This document shows positions 1 to 8,575 of a stretch of 64,000 bases of DNA, in pieces. Numbering within the stretch: the first letter of the stretch is position 1; each line of letters opens with the position of its first letter. A program made the position numbers and the translations under genes. Source of the DNA: Saccharopolyspora spinosa NRRL 18395. GTDB lineage: Bacteria; Actinomycetota; Actinomycetes; Mycobacteriales; Pseudonocardiaceae. Location of the stretch: NCBI RefSeq assembly GCF_000194155.1, contig NZ_GL877879.1:508634-572633 (forward strand), read 5' to 3'. Below the pieces are notes generated by a model, which saw nothing but the letters and a program-made list of their open reading frames with translations, did no database searches and was not told where the DNA came from.

Positions 1-156
1 CATGGTCGACTTGCCGCAGCCGGACGGGCCGACAATGCAGGCCAGTTCACCGGTGCGCACCTGGAACGTCAGGTCGGCGATGGCCTGGTGACCTCCGCCG
101 CCGCCGTAGCGGTGTCCGAGCCCGGAGACTTCGAGCATGGTCTTGGTTTCGGTCAT
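1..156 (-). CDS. ABC transporter ATP-binding protein (3' part outside window)
   Basis: Only the first 52 residues are in the window. They read into a Walker A motif, GPSGCGKST, at about residues 43-51, which fixes the family as an ABC ATPase. It should energise import by the permeases encoded just upstream (163-1740) for the NMT1/SsuA-type binding proteins at 1749-4269. The ATG at 154-156 follows the preceding permease stop by six bases, as expected for one operon. Nitrate, taurine, sulfonate and thiamine-precursor importers share this layout, so the substrate cannot be told from the sequence. The Walker B and signature motifs lie outside the window. Confidence 0.85.
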   Translation of the reverse strand, partial: MTETKTMLEVSGLGHRYGGGGGHQAIADLTFQVRTGELACIVGPSGCGKSTM

Positions 157-162
157 TGGAAT

Positions 163-976
163 TCAGCCTCCGACTACTTGGTGCGCCTGCGACGGTTGCC
201 AGCTCAGCGCGCGGCGCTCCACCACGAGCAGCAGGGTGTTGAGGACGTATCCGAGGATGCCCAGCAGCACGATGCCCGCCCACATCGCGGGAAAGTCGAA
301 CTGCCGCTGGTCGAAGACCAGCCGGTAGCCGATGCCGTTGGTGGAGCCGACGAGTTCGGAGACGACCATCAGCACCAGCGCCAGCGACAGGCTCACCCGC
401 AGTCCGGCGAAGATCTTCGGCGTCGCTGCGGGCAGCACCACCCCGAACACCCAGTGCGAGCGGGGGATGCGGAACGACCGGACGGTGTCCACCTTGACCT
501 GGTCCACGGAGCGGACGCCGTCGACGGTGTTCAGCAGGATTGTTCAGCAGGATCGGCCACATCACGCCGAAGACGATCACGGTGATCTGCATCTGCGCGC
601 CGATGCCCAGCAGCACCAGGAAGACCGGCACCAGCACCGGCGGCGGGATGGCCCGCATGAACGCCATCAGCGGTCCGAAGTAGTCCAGTGCGGTGCGGGA
701 CCGGCCGAGGAGGGTGCCGAGCGCGACGCCGAGCACCACCGCGATGAGCCAGCCCACTGCGATCCGTCCGAGGCTGGCCAGCATGTCCGAGAAAGCCTCG
801 TCGGTCAGGAACAGCGACGAAGCCGGTCCGCTGAACCACTTCTCCACCGCGGTGCCGACGATCTGCGTCGGGGGCGGGAAGAACGCGCTCTGCGCGACGC
901 GGGTGAGCAGTTCCCACACCACGATCGCGATGATGAAGACCGCCCAGCGCTGCAGGAATCCGCGCATCCTGATCAT
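163..976 (-). pseudogene. ABC importer permease, frameshifted by a 13-bp tandem duplication
   Basis: The first reading frame encodes a SsuC/TauC-type inner membrane permease from ATG 974-976, with hydrophobic segments and FFPPPTQIV after the first one. It ends its homology at WPILLNN near base 545. The remainder, starting VDTVRSFRIPRSHW and including the EAA-like loop, continues in another frame to the stop at 163. The cause is visible: a 13-base unit occurs twice in tandem at 528-540 and 541-553. The paralogous permease has one copy at the same place (near 1331-1350). Removing one unit restores a single frame of about 267 residues. The start overlaps the upstream permease stop as ATGA. Either a genuine null allele or an assembly error would look like this. 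Confidence 0.85.
528..553. repeat. 13-bp tandem duplication (two exact copies)
   Basis: The unit tgttcagcaggat is present twice without a spacer. It sits inside the permease gene on the minus strand and shifts its frame. The sister permease carries a single related unit here, so the duplication is the derived state. Confidence 0.95.
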
Positions 977-1740
977 GCCGCCTCCCGATCGACCGCGCTC
1001 CACCGGAAGCCGCGCTTGTGCACCAGTTCCAGTGCCTCGTTGATGAGGTAGCCGACGATCCCGGCGACCAGCGTGCCCGCCAGCACCAGGTCCATCCGGC
1101 CCGCGCCGGTGCTCGCGTCGAGCACGAAGGTGCCGAGGCCGCTGGCGCCGCCGGCCAGGAACTCGGTGCTGACCACCAGGATCAGCGCCACCGCAGCGGA
1201 CATCCGGATGCCGGTGAGCACGAACGGCGCCGCGTTCGGCAGCGCCACGGTGAACATCACCCGACCGCGGCCCAACCCGAAGGAGCGCGCGGTATCAACC
1301 ATGACCGGGTCGATCTCGTCGAGCGCGTAGATGGTGTTGAACAGGATCGGCCACACCGAGGCGTACACCGCGAGTGTGATCTTGGTTTCCGGGCCCGCCC
1401 CGACCAGGACGATCGCCAGCGGGATCAGCGCCACCGAAGGGATCGGCCGGAGGAACTCGATGATCGCCCGGGTGGCCACCCGGACCCAGCGGACGCTGCC
1501 GAGCAGCAGCCCGGCGGGCACCGCGATGGCGATCGAGATGCCCAGCGCGATCGCCCACGCCAGCACGGTGGCGATCAGGTCGAGCAGGAAGGAGCGGTCG
1601 CCGAACAGTTCGACGAACTGGGCGAGCACTGTGGACGGTGGTGGGAAGTATTGCTGGGGGACGATTCCTGACCGGCTGAAGGCTTCCCACACGATGAGGA
1701 AGCCCAGCAGACCGACCAATCCCCGGAGTGTTTTGGTCAT
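973..1740 (-). CDS. ABC importer permease (NMT1/SsuC type)
   Basis: This 255-residue inner membrane protein belongs to the binding-protein-dependent permease family (BPD_transp_1). It begins MTKTLRGLVG, has about six hydrophobic segments, and carries the cytoplasmic EAA-like loop around ARSFGLGRGRVMF near residues 150-162 that docks the ATPase. The start ATG at 1738-1740 lies nine bases after the binding-protein stop, and the stop overlaps the start of the second permease. It would pair with that second permease as a heterodimer. Since the partner is frameshifted, the importer may not work unless this subunit can act as a homodimer, which is inference. Confidence 0.9.
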   Translation of the reverse strand: MTKTLRGLVGLLGFLIVWEAFSRSGIVPQQYFPPPSTVLAQFVELFGDRSFLLDLIATVLAWAIALGISIAIAVPAGLLLGSVRWVRVATRAIIEFLRPIPSVALIPLAIVLVGAGPETKITLAVYASVWPILFNTIYALDEIDPVMVDTARSFGLGRGRVMFTVALPNAAPFVLTGIRMSAAVALILVVSTEFLAGGASGLGTFVLDASTGAGRMDLVLAGTLVAGIVGYLINEALELVHKRGFRWSAVDREAA

Positions 1741-1748
1741 TTCCCGAG

Positions 1749-2762
1749 TCAGCTCTGCGGCGGAGCAACGATCATGCTCGCCACGTCGACGTCGTTCTGG
1801 ATGTAGCCGAATTCCCGCATCAGACGCGGAATCCGCTCGAGGCGGGTTGCGTCGGCGCGGAAGTTCATCTTCAGCAGGGTGATGATCGCCGCGGTCTCCT
1901 TGTCGATCTTGGCGAATTGCGGCAGCAGCGGCTCGATCTTGCTGCGGTCCTGGGCCTCGGCCACCGCGCTCTCCAGGGCCCGCTGGAAAGCTGCCACGGT
2001 CTTGGGGTTCTCGTCGGCGAACTTGGCGGTCGAGACGTAGCCGCCCAGCGGCAGGTCCTCCAGCGGACCGGTCGCGGTGTCCACCACCGGGATGGCGCCC
2101 GCGTCGCGGGCGGACAGCGTCAGGAACGGTTCGACGACGAACGCCGCGTCGACCTGGTCGGCCTTCAGCGCGTTGGGCATGTTGGGGAAGCCGAGCGGCA
2201 TCCACTGGACCTTGCTGTAGTCCACGCTGTTGGCCTTCATCGAGGCCTTCACCATCAGTTCGGAGATGGTGCCGGCGCCGCTGATCGCGATCTTCTTCCC
2301 CGCGAGGTCCTGCGGGCTGTGCACGCGGGCGCCCGGCGAAGCCATGATCATGCAGGTGTTCGGCGTGCTCGACGCGCAGTCCGCGACGATCTTCAGCTTG
2401 GTGCCACCCTTGGCCTGGGCGGCGAAGATGGGCACGTAGCTGCTGAAGGTAATGTCGTAGTCGCCGCCGATGGTGCTGGTCAGCGCGGTGCCGCCGTCTG
2501 GCGCGTTGATGATCTCGACGGTGAGGCCCTCGCGCTTGAAGTGGCCGTTTTGCACCGCCAGGTGCAGCGGTGCGAGTTCGCTGGTGGGCAGCCCGCCGAT
2601 CCGTAGGTTCGCCTTCTCGACCTGGGCGTTGCCGCCCTGCTTGTCCTCCGATCCGCCTAGGAGTCCGCAACCGCTGGTGCCCATCAGGGCACCTGCCGTG
2701 ACCATCCCGCTGGCCAGTTTCAACAGATCCCGGCGGGGAAGGGCGCGGGGAAGGGGACTCAT
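1749..2762 (-). CDS. NMT1/SsuA-type substrate-binding lipoprotein
   Basis: The product is 337 residues. The N-terminus has a twin-arginine stretch RRDLLKLA (10-17), a hydrophobic segment and Cys32 in TSGC, so it is probably a Tat-exported lipoprotein. The mature part has the bilobed periplasmic binding protein fold, with typical stretches such as LHLAVQNGHF and SPQDLAGKKIAISG. It should deliver an anionic or thiamine-precursor-like ligand to the permeases encoded directly downstream. The chosen ATG (2760-2762) has AGGAGG about seven bases upstream. It is very similar to the binding protein at 3250-4269 from signal peptide to C-terminus (both end in the form VASMI-APPQ), which points to a tandem gene duplication. 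The ligand is not predictable. Confidence 0.88.
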   Translation of the reverse strand: MSPLPRALPRRDLLKLASGMVTAGALMGTSGCGLLGGSEDKQGGNAQVEKANLRIGGLPTSELAPLHLAVQNGHFKREGLTVEIINAPDGGTALTSTIGGDYDITFSSYVPIFAAQAKGGTKLKIVADCASSTPNTCMIMASPGARVHSPQDLAGKKIAISGAGTISELMVKASMKANSVDYSKVQWMPLGFPNMPNALKADQVDAAFVVEPFLTLSARDAGAIPVVDTATGPLEDLPLGGYVSTAKFADENPKTVAAFQRALESAVAEAQDRSKIEPLLPQFAKIDKETAAIITLLKMNFRADATRLERIPRLMREFGYIQNDVDVASMIVAPPQS

Positions 2763-3249
2763 GTGGATCCTCCTGGCATCTGGTGCGCGTTTTCCGTCGT
2801 GCCGTGCGCCGGGAGCGGAGTGCGGGTCGGCGATGGCGGCCGTCGCGGGTTGTGCCTGCGGGTGGACGGCGTCGTCGCGGTGTTGACCCGGGCGGACTAG
2901 CGGAGTGCGCAACGACTCCGGGCCGGTGGTGCGGGGACTCGGTGGCGCTGCGTCTTTTCTCCCAGTGCGGCGGCGGGGGGTTTGGTGCCCCCGAACTGTA
3001 GAAGCTCGGATCACACGCGACAACCAGGCGTGATTAGCTCGTTGCCACTCGTCCCACGGATGACCTGCGTGATTCACGCCACGCGGACCAACGTTCTAAC
3101 AGAACTGTGACGGAGAGTCGAAATCCGCTGGACAATTCGAGGAAACGGAATGTCGTCTGGACCAACGCCCTCGGGTCATGCCCGACCGGGACCGCGAGTC
3201 TCCGGGGATGGTAGCGTAGGCGCTCACGGCCTCGTGATCAGCGGGAACG
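2763..3249 (-). other. Intergenic region and ~230-nt leader of the first binding-protein operon
   Basis: This stretch between the two binding-protein genes holds no convincing gene. From the promoter at 2995-3023 the transcript would carry a leader of about 225 nt before the ATG at 2762. The leader of the paralogue (4270-4500) has nearly the same length and shares a GC-rich patch near the presumed transcript start. I looked for a Cys-rich or RHVDL-type leader peptide and found none. The part from 3024 to 3249 lies downstream of the second binding-protein gene. Confidence 0.5.
2995..3023 (-). promoter_or_regulatory. Promoter: -35 TTGTCG, 17-bp spacer, -10 TACAGT
   Basis: On the minus strand TTGTCG (3018-3023) and TACAGT (2995-3000) are separated by exactly 17 bp. 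The same two hexamers at the same spacing occur at 4507-4535 ahead of the paralogous binding-protein gene, while the spacers differ. Conservation of only the hexamers is strong evidence for a working sigma-70-type promoter. Confidence 0.75.
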
Positions 3250-4269
3250 TCAGGCCTGCGGCGGGGCCGCGATCATGCTCGCGACGTCGATGTCGGTGTT
3301 GATGAACCCGAAGTCCTTCATCAGGCGCGGCACCCGCTGCAACCGGGTTGCGTCGGCCCGGGAGTTGAACTTCAGCAGCGTGATGATCGCCGCAGTCTCC
3401 TTGTCGATCTTGGCGAATTCTGGCAGCAGCGGCTCGATCTTGCTGCGGTCCTGCGCCTCGGCGACGGCGCGGTCCATCACCCGCTGGAACGCCGCGATGG
3501 TCTTGGGGTGCTCCTCGCAGAACTTCGCGGTCGCCCCGTAGCCCGTCAGCGGCAGGTCCTCCAGCGGTCCGGTGTCGGTGTCGACCACCGGCACCGCACC
3601 GCTGTTGCGGGCGGCCAGGGTGAGGAACGGCTCGGTGACGATCGCGGCGTCGACCCGGCGCTGCTGCAGCGCGGCGGGCATGGTGATGAACGGGGTCGGC
3701 GAGAGCTTCACCTTGGAGTAGTTCACGCCGTAGGCGTTCAGGGTGGCCTTGACCAGCAGTTCGGTGATGGTGTTGGGGCCACTGACGGCGATCGTCTTGC
3801 CTTCGAGGTTCTGCGGGGTGCGCACTCCGGAACCCGGCGAGGTCATGATCACCGTGGTGTTCGGCGCGGCCGCCGCGCAGTCCGCGACGATCTTCAGCTG
3901 CGCCGCACCGCTGGCCTGGGCGGCGAAGAACGGCACGTAGCTGCTGTAGGTGATGTCGAAGTCGCCACCGATGGTGCTGTTCAGCGCGGCGCTGCCGTCC
4001 GGGGCGTTGACGATCTCGACGGTCAGGCCCTCCTGCTGGAAGTAGCCGTTGCGGACGGCCAGGTGCAGTGGGGCCAGGTCGTTGATCGGCAGCGCGCCGA
4101 CGCGCAGGTTCGCCTTCTCCACTTGGCCGTTGCCGCCGCTTTCCGCCTGCGAGCCACCGAGGAGCCCGCAGCCGCTCGTGCCCAGCAGCGCACCGGCGGT
4201 GACGGCACCACCTGCGAGCCTGAACAGACTCCTGCGGGGCAGGGAGCGGTGAGCGAGGGCGGGGCTCAT
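3250..4269 (-). CDS. NMT1/SsuA-type substrate-binding lipoprotein, paralogue
   Basis: The 339-residue product has the same build as the gene at 1749-2762: twin arginines (12-13), a hydrophobic stretch, Cys34 in TSGC, then a periplasmic binding fold with SYVPFFAAQASG and SPGSGVRTPQNL. The ATG at 4267-4269 has AGGAGG spaced about six bases away. It has its own copy of the shared promoter and no permease of its own directly behind it, so it probably feeds the same permeases. Differences cluster in loop segments (for example LSPTPFITMPAAL versus WMPLGFPNMPNAL), so the two copies may prefer different ligands. That is inference. Confidence 0.88.
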   Translation of the reverse strand: MSPALAHRSLPRRSLFRLAGGAVTAGALLGTSGCGLLGGSQAESGGNGQVEKANLRVGALPINDLAPLHLAVRNGYFQQEGLTVEIVNAPDGSAALNSTIGGDFDITYSSYVPFFAAQASGAAQLKIVADCAAAAPNTTVIMTSPGSGVRTPQNLEGKTIAVSGPNTITELLVKATLNAYGVNYSKVKLSPTPFITMPAALQQRRVDAAIVTEPFLTLAARNSGAVPVVDTDTGPLEDLPLTGYGATAKFCEEHPKTIAAFQRVMDRAVAEAQDRSKIEPLLPEFAKIDKETAAIITLLKFNSRADATRLQRVPRLMKDFGFINTDIDVASMIAAPPQA

Positions 4270-4506
4270 CTGTTCCTCCTTGCATTGGGTGCGACGTGGA
4301 ACGGTGGGCTGCGGCGGCGTGTGTCGATGGCGCAGCCGTGCCGACGGCGCGGGTGTACCCCGCGAGCGATACGGGAGATGTGTTGGTGCACGGTGGACTT
4401 AGCCACGAGCGGGGAAGGCCCTCGTCGGCCACACGCGCCGGGGCGCCTCAACCCTTGTGCGAAGTTCTGCGTCTTTCGTGGTGCGGCGGGGTGCGGGTGC
4501 CCCTGA

Positions 4507-4535
4507 ACTGTAGAACGTTGAACAAAACCCGACAA
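4507..4535 (-). promoter_or_regulatory. Promoter: -35 TTGTCG, 17-bp spacer, -10 TACAGT (second copy)
   Basis: TTGTCG at 4530-4535 and TACAGT at 4507-4512 repeat exactly the hexamers and spacing found at 2995-3023. The predicted leader before the ATG at 4269 is about 230 nt. Confidence 0.75.
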
Positions 4536-4620
4536 CTAGCTGTAACTAGGCACAGGTCACACGGATGGCCCAGTGTTGTTCATACCACCTTATGGAGTTG
4601 TGACCGCTCGTCTTGGGGGC

Positions 4621-4649
4621 CTGACTTGTGACGCCCAGTTAAGTATAGT
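4621..4649 (+). promoter_or_regulatory. Candidate conservon promoter: CTGACT, 17 bp, TATAGT
   Basis: CTGACT (4621-4626) and TATAGT (4644-4649) lie 17 bp apart, a good match to a housekeeping actinobacterial promoter, about 210 bp before the first conservon gene. It is supported by sequence resemblance alone. Confidence 0.45.
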
Positions 4650-4866
4650 CTCGCCCGTCGAGGTGACTTGGCCTCTGCTTCGGGGGATGCACGTTGTGAC
4701 CAGGGAGTGTGATGGCAAGCCCGGCTGACAGAGTCAGGGTCTGCGGGGGCGCGGTGCGAGTCGTGGGACCGTCGACCCGCTCGTGGGTACCTGGCGCCGC
4801 CGCGTCGGGTCGCGGGCTTCCCAACACGATGATCAGCACTGCCGCGGCCTGGAGAGGCAACTAGCC

Positions 4867-7800
4867 GTGGCGGTGTCGCACATGTCCGCCGCAGCGCAGG
4901 AAACAGGGATGCTCAACAACGACCCCGCTACCGGAACCGGCGCGGCCACCGAACCGGCTGCCGGTCGGTCCAAGACGTGGTGGCTGCGCAACTGGCGCCT
5001 CCGGTACAAGATGGCCGCCGTCCTGCTCGTCCCGACCCTGGCCGCGCTCGGTGTCGGCGGAATCCGGGTCTACGACGGCCTCGCCACCCAGTCGCGGCTG
5101 AACACCATCGTCGAGCAGGTCGAACTCGGCGAGCAGGCCGCGAACCTGACCCACGAGCTGCAGCGCGAACGCGACTTCGCGATCGTCTTCACCACCGCCA
5201 ACGGCGGCAGCGCGGGCACCGACTACGTCGCGCAGGGCCAGCGGGTCGACGCGGCGGTGCGGCAGCTGCAGGGCTTCGACCAGCAGGTCGTGAGCTTCTC
5301 GCCGGAGGTCCGCGACGCCTACGAGCGCGCGGTCCACCGCCTCGGCAGCCTCAGCGACCTGCGCTCCACCATCAACAGCCGCTTCACCGGCCCGCAGACG
5401 CTGGTCGCCTACAACTCGGTGCTCGAAGAGCTGCTGCAGATCAACCGGATGGTCGCCACCTCCGCGGTCAACACGCAGGTCAGCCAGACCGCCCGGGCCG
5501 CCGAAGCGCTCGGCCGGGCCAAGGAACAACTCGCCCAGCAGCGCTCGATCCTGCTCAGCGCCGGGATGCTCAACGGTTTCCTCACCGGGCAGGCCGACGC
5601 GGTCCGCGCCGCCAACGCGCGCTACGAAGCCGCTTTCGCGGAGTTCGAGAACGCCGCCACGCCGGAGCAGCGCGCCCTCTTCGCGGCCCGCGTCGCCGGC
5701 GCCGAGGTGGACGATTCGGAGCAGATCGAGCAGACCGCGCTGATCGCGGCCGACCGCAAGGAAGCGGTGCGCATCAACCCCCTCGAGTGGGGCACCCAGT
5801 CGGGCAAGCGCACCGACCTGGTCCGCTCGGTGGAGGAATCGGTGCTCACCGACTTCCACGACGACGCACAGGAACTGGCCGACTCCGCCTGGTGGTCGCT
5901 GATCCGCGACTCCGCGCTGCTGTTGCTGCTGCTGGTGGTCGCCTTCGGCGTCGCGGCCTACATCGCGCGCTCGATGCTCCGCCCGCTGCGCACCCTCCGC
6001 TACGGGGCTCTGGAAATCGCGCAGAAGAGCCTCCCGGAAGCGATCAGCAAGGTCAACGAGAACCCGGGCAGCGCCAACCAGATCACGGTGCAGCCCGTGC
6101 CGGTGTACTCCGGCGAAGAGATCGGGCAGGTGGCCCGCACCTTCGACGCAGTGCACCAGCAGGCGCTGCGGCTGGCCGCCGAGCAGGCGCTGCTGCGCAA
6201 CAACGTCAACGACCTGTTCGTCAACCTGGCGCGCCGCAGCCAGACCCTGGTGCAGCGGCAGCTGGCCCTCATCGACCGGCTGGAGCAGGACGAGCAGGAC
6301 CCGGACCAGCTGAGCAGCCTGTTCGAGCTGGACCACCTGGCCACCCGCATGCGCCGGAACAACGAGAACCTGCTGATCCTCGGCGGCACCGACCTGACCC
6401 GCCGGATGATGCGGCCGGTGCCGCTCAACGAGGTCCTCGGCGCGGCGGTGTCCGAAGTGGAGCAATACGCGCGGGTCGCCGTGGTCGACGCGCCCGACCT
6501 GGCCATCCAGGGCCGGGTCGTCAACGACTTCGTGCACCTGGTCGCCGAGCTGCTGGAGAACGCGACGGTCTTCTCCAACCCGGACACCGAGGTCACCGTC
6601 CGAACCGCCTACCGCAGGCAGGAACTCGTCATCGAAATCCGGGACCGCGGCGTGGGCATCGACGCCAGCGAGATCGACGAGATCAACGACCGGCTCACCC
6701 GGCCGCCGGAGATCGACGTCGCCGTGTCCCGCCGGATGGGCCTGTTCGTGGTCGGGCAGCTGGCCCGGCGCCACGACATCCGGGTCGAGCTGCACAACAA
6801 CGACAACCTGGAAGGCGGCGTCACCGCGACGGTGCACCTGGCCGGCGAGTTCGTCGTCCAGCTGACGCCCGACGGCCCGCGGCCGATGCCCGACGTGCCG
6901 CGCGCCGCGCTCGCCGAGGAACGGCGCGAAGCGTTCAGCGAGACCGGCACGCACCTCGGCCTGGCCGCCGCGTTCGGCGGTCGCGCCGCCGCGAGCCCCG
7001 ACCGCGGCGTCGAACAGCCAACCGAGCGCGCACCGCTGCCGTCGCTGGCCGGCATCGAGCAGGCCACCGCGTTCAACCCGCAACCCCAGCAGGAAGAACC
7101 GGAAGTCGAGGACACCGAGCTGTCGACCCAGTACTCGGTGACCGTTTCCAACGGCGATTCGTTCGGCGCCACAGACGTTCCGGAGTGGGAGGATGCGTCG
7201 AAGGCGCCTGCGGACGATGAGGTCCGCGCCGAGGAGTGGCCGAGCGAGGAGAACACCGGGAACCAGTTCTCGGACGAATTCGACGGGCACTGCGGGGCAC
7301 CAGGAGAACCCGTCGGGTCGGCGGACCTCTTCCACAACCCGTTCGAGGCCGAGAAGACCGCCTCGATGGAGTTCCCGGCCGGGCTGGAAGAGCCCGTAAA
7401 CAACGGCTTTGGACGGAACGGATCCGGGTCGGGCGGTGGCCTCTTCGGCACCGCGGACTCCGAGGGCGCCGCGGACAACGGAACCCGGCAGGAGCCGGCG
7501 TCGGAAGCTCGGGTGCAAGAGGAAGGCCCGGTTGAGGGCACCGAAGGCCAACCGCCGGCGTTCGCCGACGACGAGCCAGAGGGGGCCTCCTGGGACATGG
7601 ACGATGCGCCGACCCAACGACTGCCGATCTACGAAGCCGTGCTTTCGCAGTGGTTCCGCGAGTCCGATGTGGACAATGTCCGGGCCGCACCGGCCACCCC
7701 GGCGGCGACCGAAGCGCTGATCGAGCCGAGGCGGCTGACCGAACAACCGCGCATCCTGGAAGAACCCGTCGTCGACGAGGTGCCGCGCACCACGACACCG

Positions 7801-8115
7801 GATCCCGGCTGGGGCGCGGCCGACGACGGCTGGCGGGCCGCCGAGGCCCTGCTGCAGACCCAGCAGGTCCAGGAGACCACCTCGGCCGGTCTGCCCAAGC
7901 GCGTGCCCAAGACGAACCTGGTGCCCGGCTCGGCCGCCCCGCGCGCCCCGCAGCCCCCCCGCCGCAAGCCCGCCGCCACCCGCTCGGCAGACGCCGTCCG
8001 CGGGCGGATGGCGAACTTCCAGCAGGGTGTCAAACGGGGGAGGCATTCCAAGGCCGAACCGGTTTCCACCGAACCACCCCGCTCGAATCCGAGCCGTCCC
8101 GAGGAGCAGGAGTGA
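4867..8115 (+). CDS. cvnA: Conservon sensor kinase-like protein CvnA with NIT-type extracellular domain
   Basis: The product is about 1,082 residues. A first membrane helix (about 47-65) is followed by an external region resembling the nitrate/nitrite-sensing NIT domain, a second helix (about 349-369), a HAMP-like linker, and a GHKL ATPase domain with N-box LVAELLENATVFS near residue 559 and G1 box RDRGVGID near 592. No usual phospho-acceptor His box is seen, as in known CvnA proteins. The last 400 residues are acidic, Pro-rich and probably disordered. GTG 4867 is chosen because GGAGAGG precedes it by about nine bases; ATG 4882 and ATG 4909 are alternatives. The stop overlaps cvnB as GTGA. 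The protein would start a signalling complex with CvnB, CvnC and the GTPase CvnD at the membrane. Confidence 0.85.
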   Translation: MAVSHMSAAAQETGMLNNDPATGTGAATEPAAGRSKTWWLRNWRLRYKMAAVLLVPTLAALGVGGIRVYDGLATQSRLNTIVEQVELGEQAANLTHELQRERDFAIVFTTANGGSAGTDYVAQGQRVDAAVRQLQGFDQQVVSFSPEVRDAYERAVHRLGSLSDLRSTINSRFTGPQTLVAYNSVLEELLQINRMVATSAVNTQVSQTARAAEALGRAKEQLAQQRSILLSAGMLNGFLTGQADAVRAANARYEAAFAEFENAATPEQRALFAARVAGAEVDDSEQIEQTALIAADRKEAVRINPLEWGTQSGKRTDLVRSVEESVLTDFHDDAQELADSAWWSLIRDSALLLLLLVVAFGVAAYIARSMLRPLRTLRYGALEIAQKSLPEAISKVNENPGSANQITVQPVPVYSGEEIGQVARTFDAVHQQALRLAAEQALLRNNVNDLFVNLARRSQTLVQRQLALIDRLEQDEQDPDQLSSLFELDHLATRMRRNNENLLILGGTDLTRRMMRPVPLNEVLGAAVSEVEQYARVAVVDAPDLAIQGRVVNDFVHLVAELLENATVFSNPDTEVTVRTAYRRQELVIEIRDRGVGIDASEIDEINDRLTRPPEIDVAVSRRMGLFVVGQLARRHDIRVELHNNDNLEGGVTATVHLAGEFVVQLTPDGPRPMPDVPRAALAEERREAFSETGTHLGLAAAFGGRAAASPDRGVEQPTERAPLPSLAGIEQATAFNPQPQQEEPEVEDTELSTQYSVTVSNGDSFGATDVPEWEDASKAPADDEVRAEEWPSEENTGNQFSDEFDGHCGAPGEPVGSADLFHNPFEAEKTASMEFPAGLEEPVNNGFGRNGSGSGGGLFGTADSEGAADNGTRQEPASEARVQEEGPVEGTEGQPPAFADDEPEGASWDMDDAPTQRLPIYEAVLSQWFRESDVDNVRAAPATPAATEALIEPRRLTEQPRILEEPVVDEVPRTTTPDPGWGAADDGWRAAEALLQTQQVQETTSAGLPKRVPKTNLVPGSAAPRAPQPPRRKPAATRSADAVRGRMANFQQGVKRGRHSKAEPVSTEPPRSNPSRPEEQE

Positions 8116-8543
8116 ACGGGTCCGTGCAGCAACCGATGAGCAGCAACAGCTTCAGCTGGCTGATCACCGACTTCGTGCGTCGCGTCCCCGGCGTGGCGCA
8201 CTCGGTCGTGGTGTCCGCCGACGGCCTGCTGCTAGCCGGGTCCCAGGGTTTGCCGCGGGACCGCGCCGAGCAACTGTCCGCGGTGGCCTCCGGGCTGGTC
8301 AGCCTCACCCAAGGCGCCGCGCGTTGCTTCGAAGCCGGTGAGGTCACGCAGACCGTCGTGGAGATGGAGCAGGGCTACCTGTTCCTGATGTCCATCAGCG
8401 ACGGTTCCTGCCTGGCGGTGCTGGCCGCGCCGAATGCCGACATCGGCTTGGTCGCCTACGAGATGACCTTGCTGGTGGAGCGGGTCGGACGACAGCTCAC
8501 CCCGGAACTGCGGGCGCAGCTGCAGGGCATGGTGCGTCGGTGA
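8112..8543 (+). CDS. cvnB: Roadblock/LC7 domain protein CvnB
   Basis: This 143-residue protein has the roadblock/LC7 fold typical of the second conservon gene: FSWLITDFVRRVPGVAHSVV, then SADGLLLAGSQGLP and later SISDGSCLAVLAAPNADIG. Such proteins act as partners or regulators of small GTPases, here presumably CvnD. The GTG start overlaps the cvnA stop (GTGA), so the genes are translationally coupled. The length is normal for the family. Confidence 0.9.
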   Translation: MNGSVQQPMSSNSFSWLITDFVRRVPGVAHSVVVSADGLLLAGSQGLPRDRAEQLSAVASGLVSLTQGAARCFEAGEVTQTVVEMEQGYLFLMSISDGSCLAVLAAPNADIGLVAYEMTLLVERVGRQLTPELRAQLQGMVRR

Positions 8544-8575
8544 GTCCGGCTGGGGAACGCTGAGGGGAGTTCGCC

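Larger units (their letters stand above)
4270..4866. other. Divergent intergenic region with two promoters
   Basis: This 597-bp gap separates the importer operon (minus) from the conservon (plus). It contains the second copy of the importer promoter at 4507-4535 and a plus-strand promoter candidate at 4621-4649. I see no credible gene in it. Confidence 0.55.

Noticed and set aside
2763..2990. Cys-type leader peptide in the binding-protein leaders
   Set aside because: No short frame with a conserved sequence and Shine-Dalgarno was found in both leaders.
4861..8046. 1,061-codon open frame antisense to cvnA
   Set aside because: Shadow frame of a GC-rich gene; low-complexity Arg/Gly/Val composition, no domain, and the sense strand encodes a clear CvnA.
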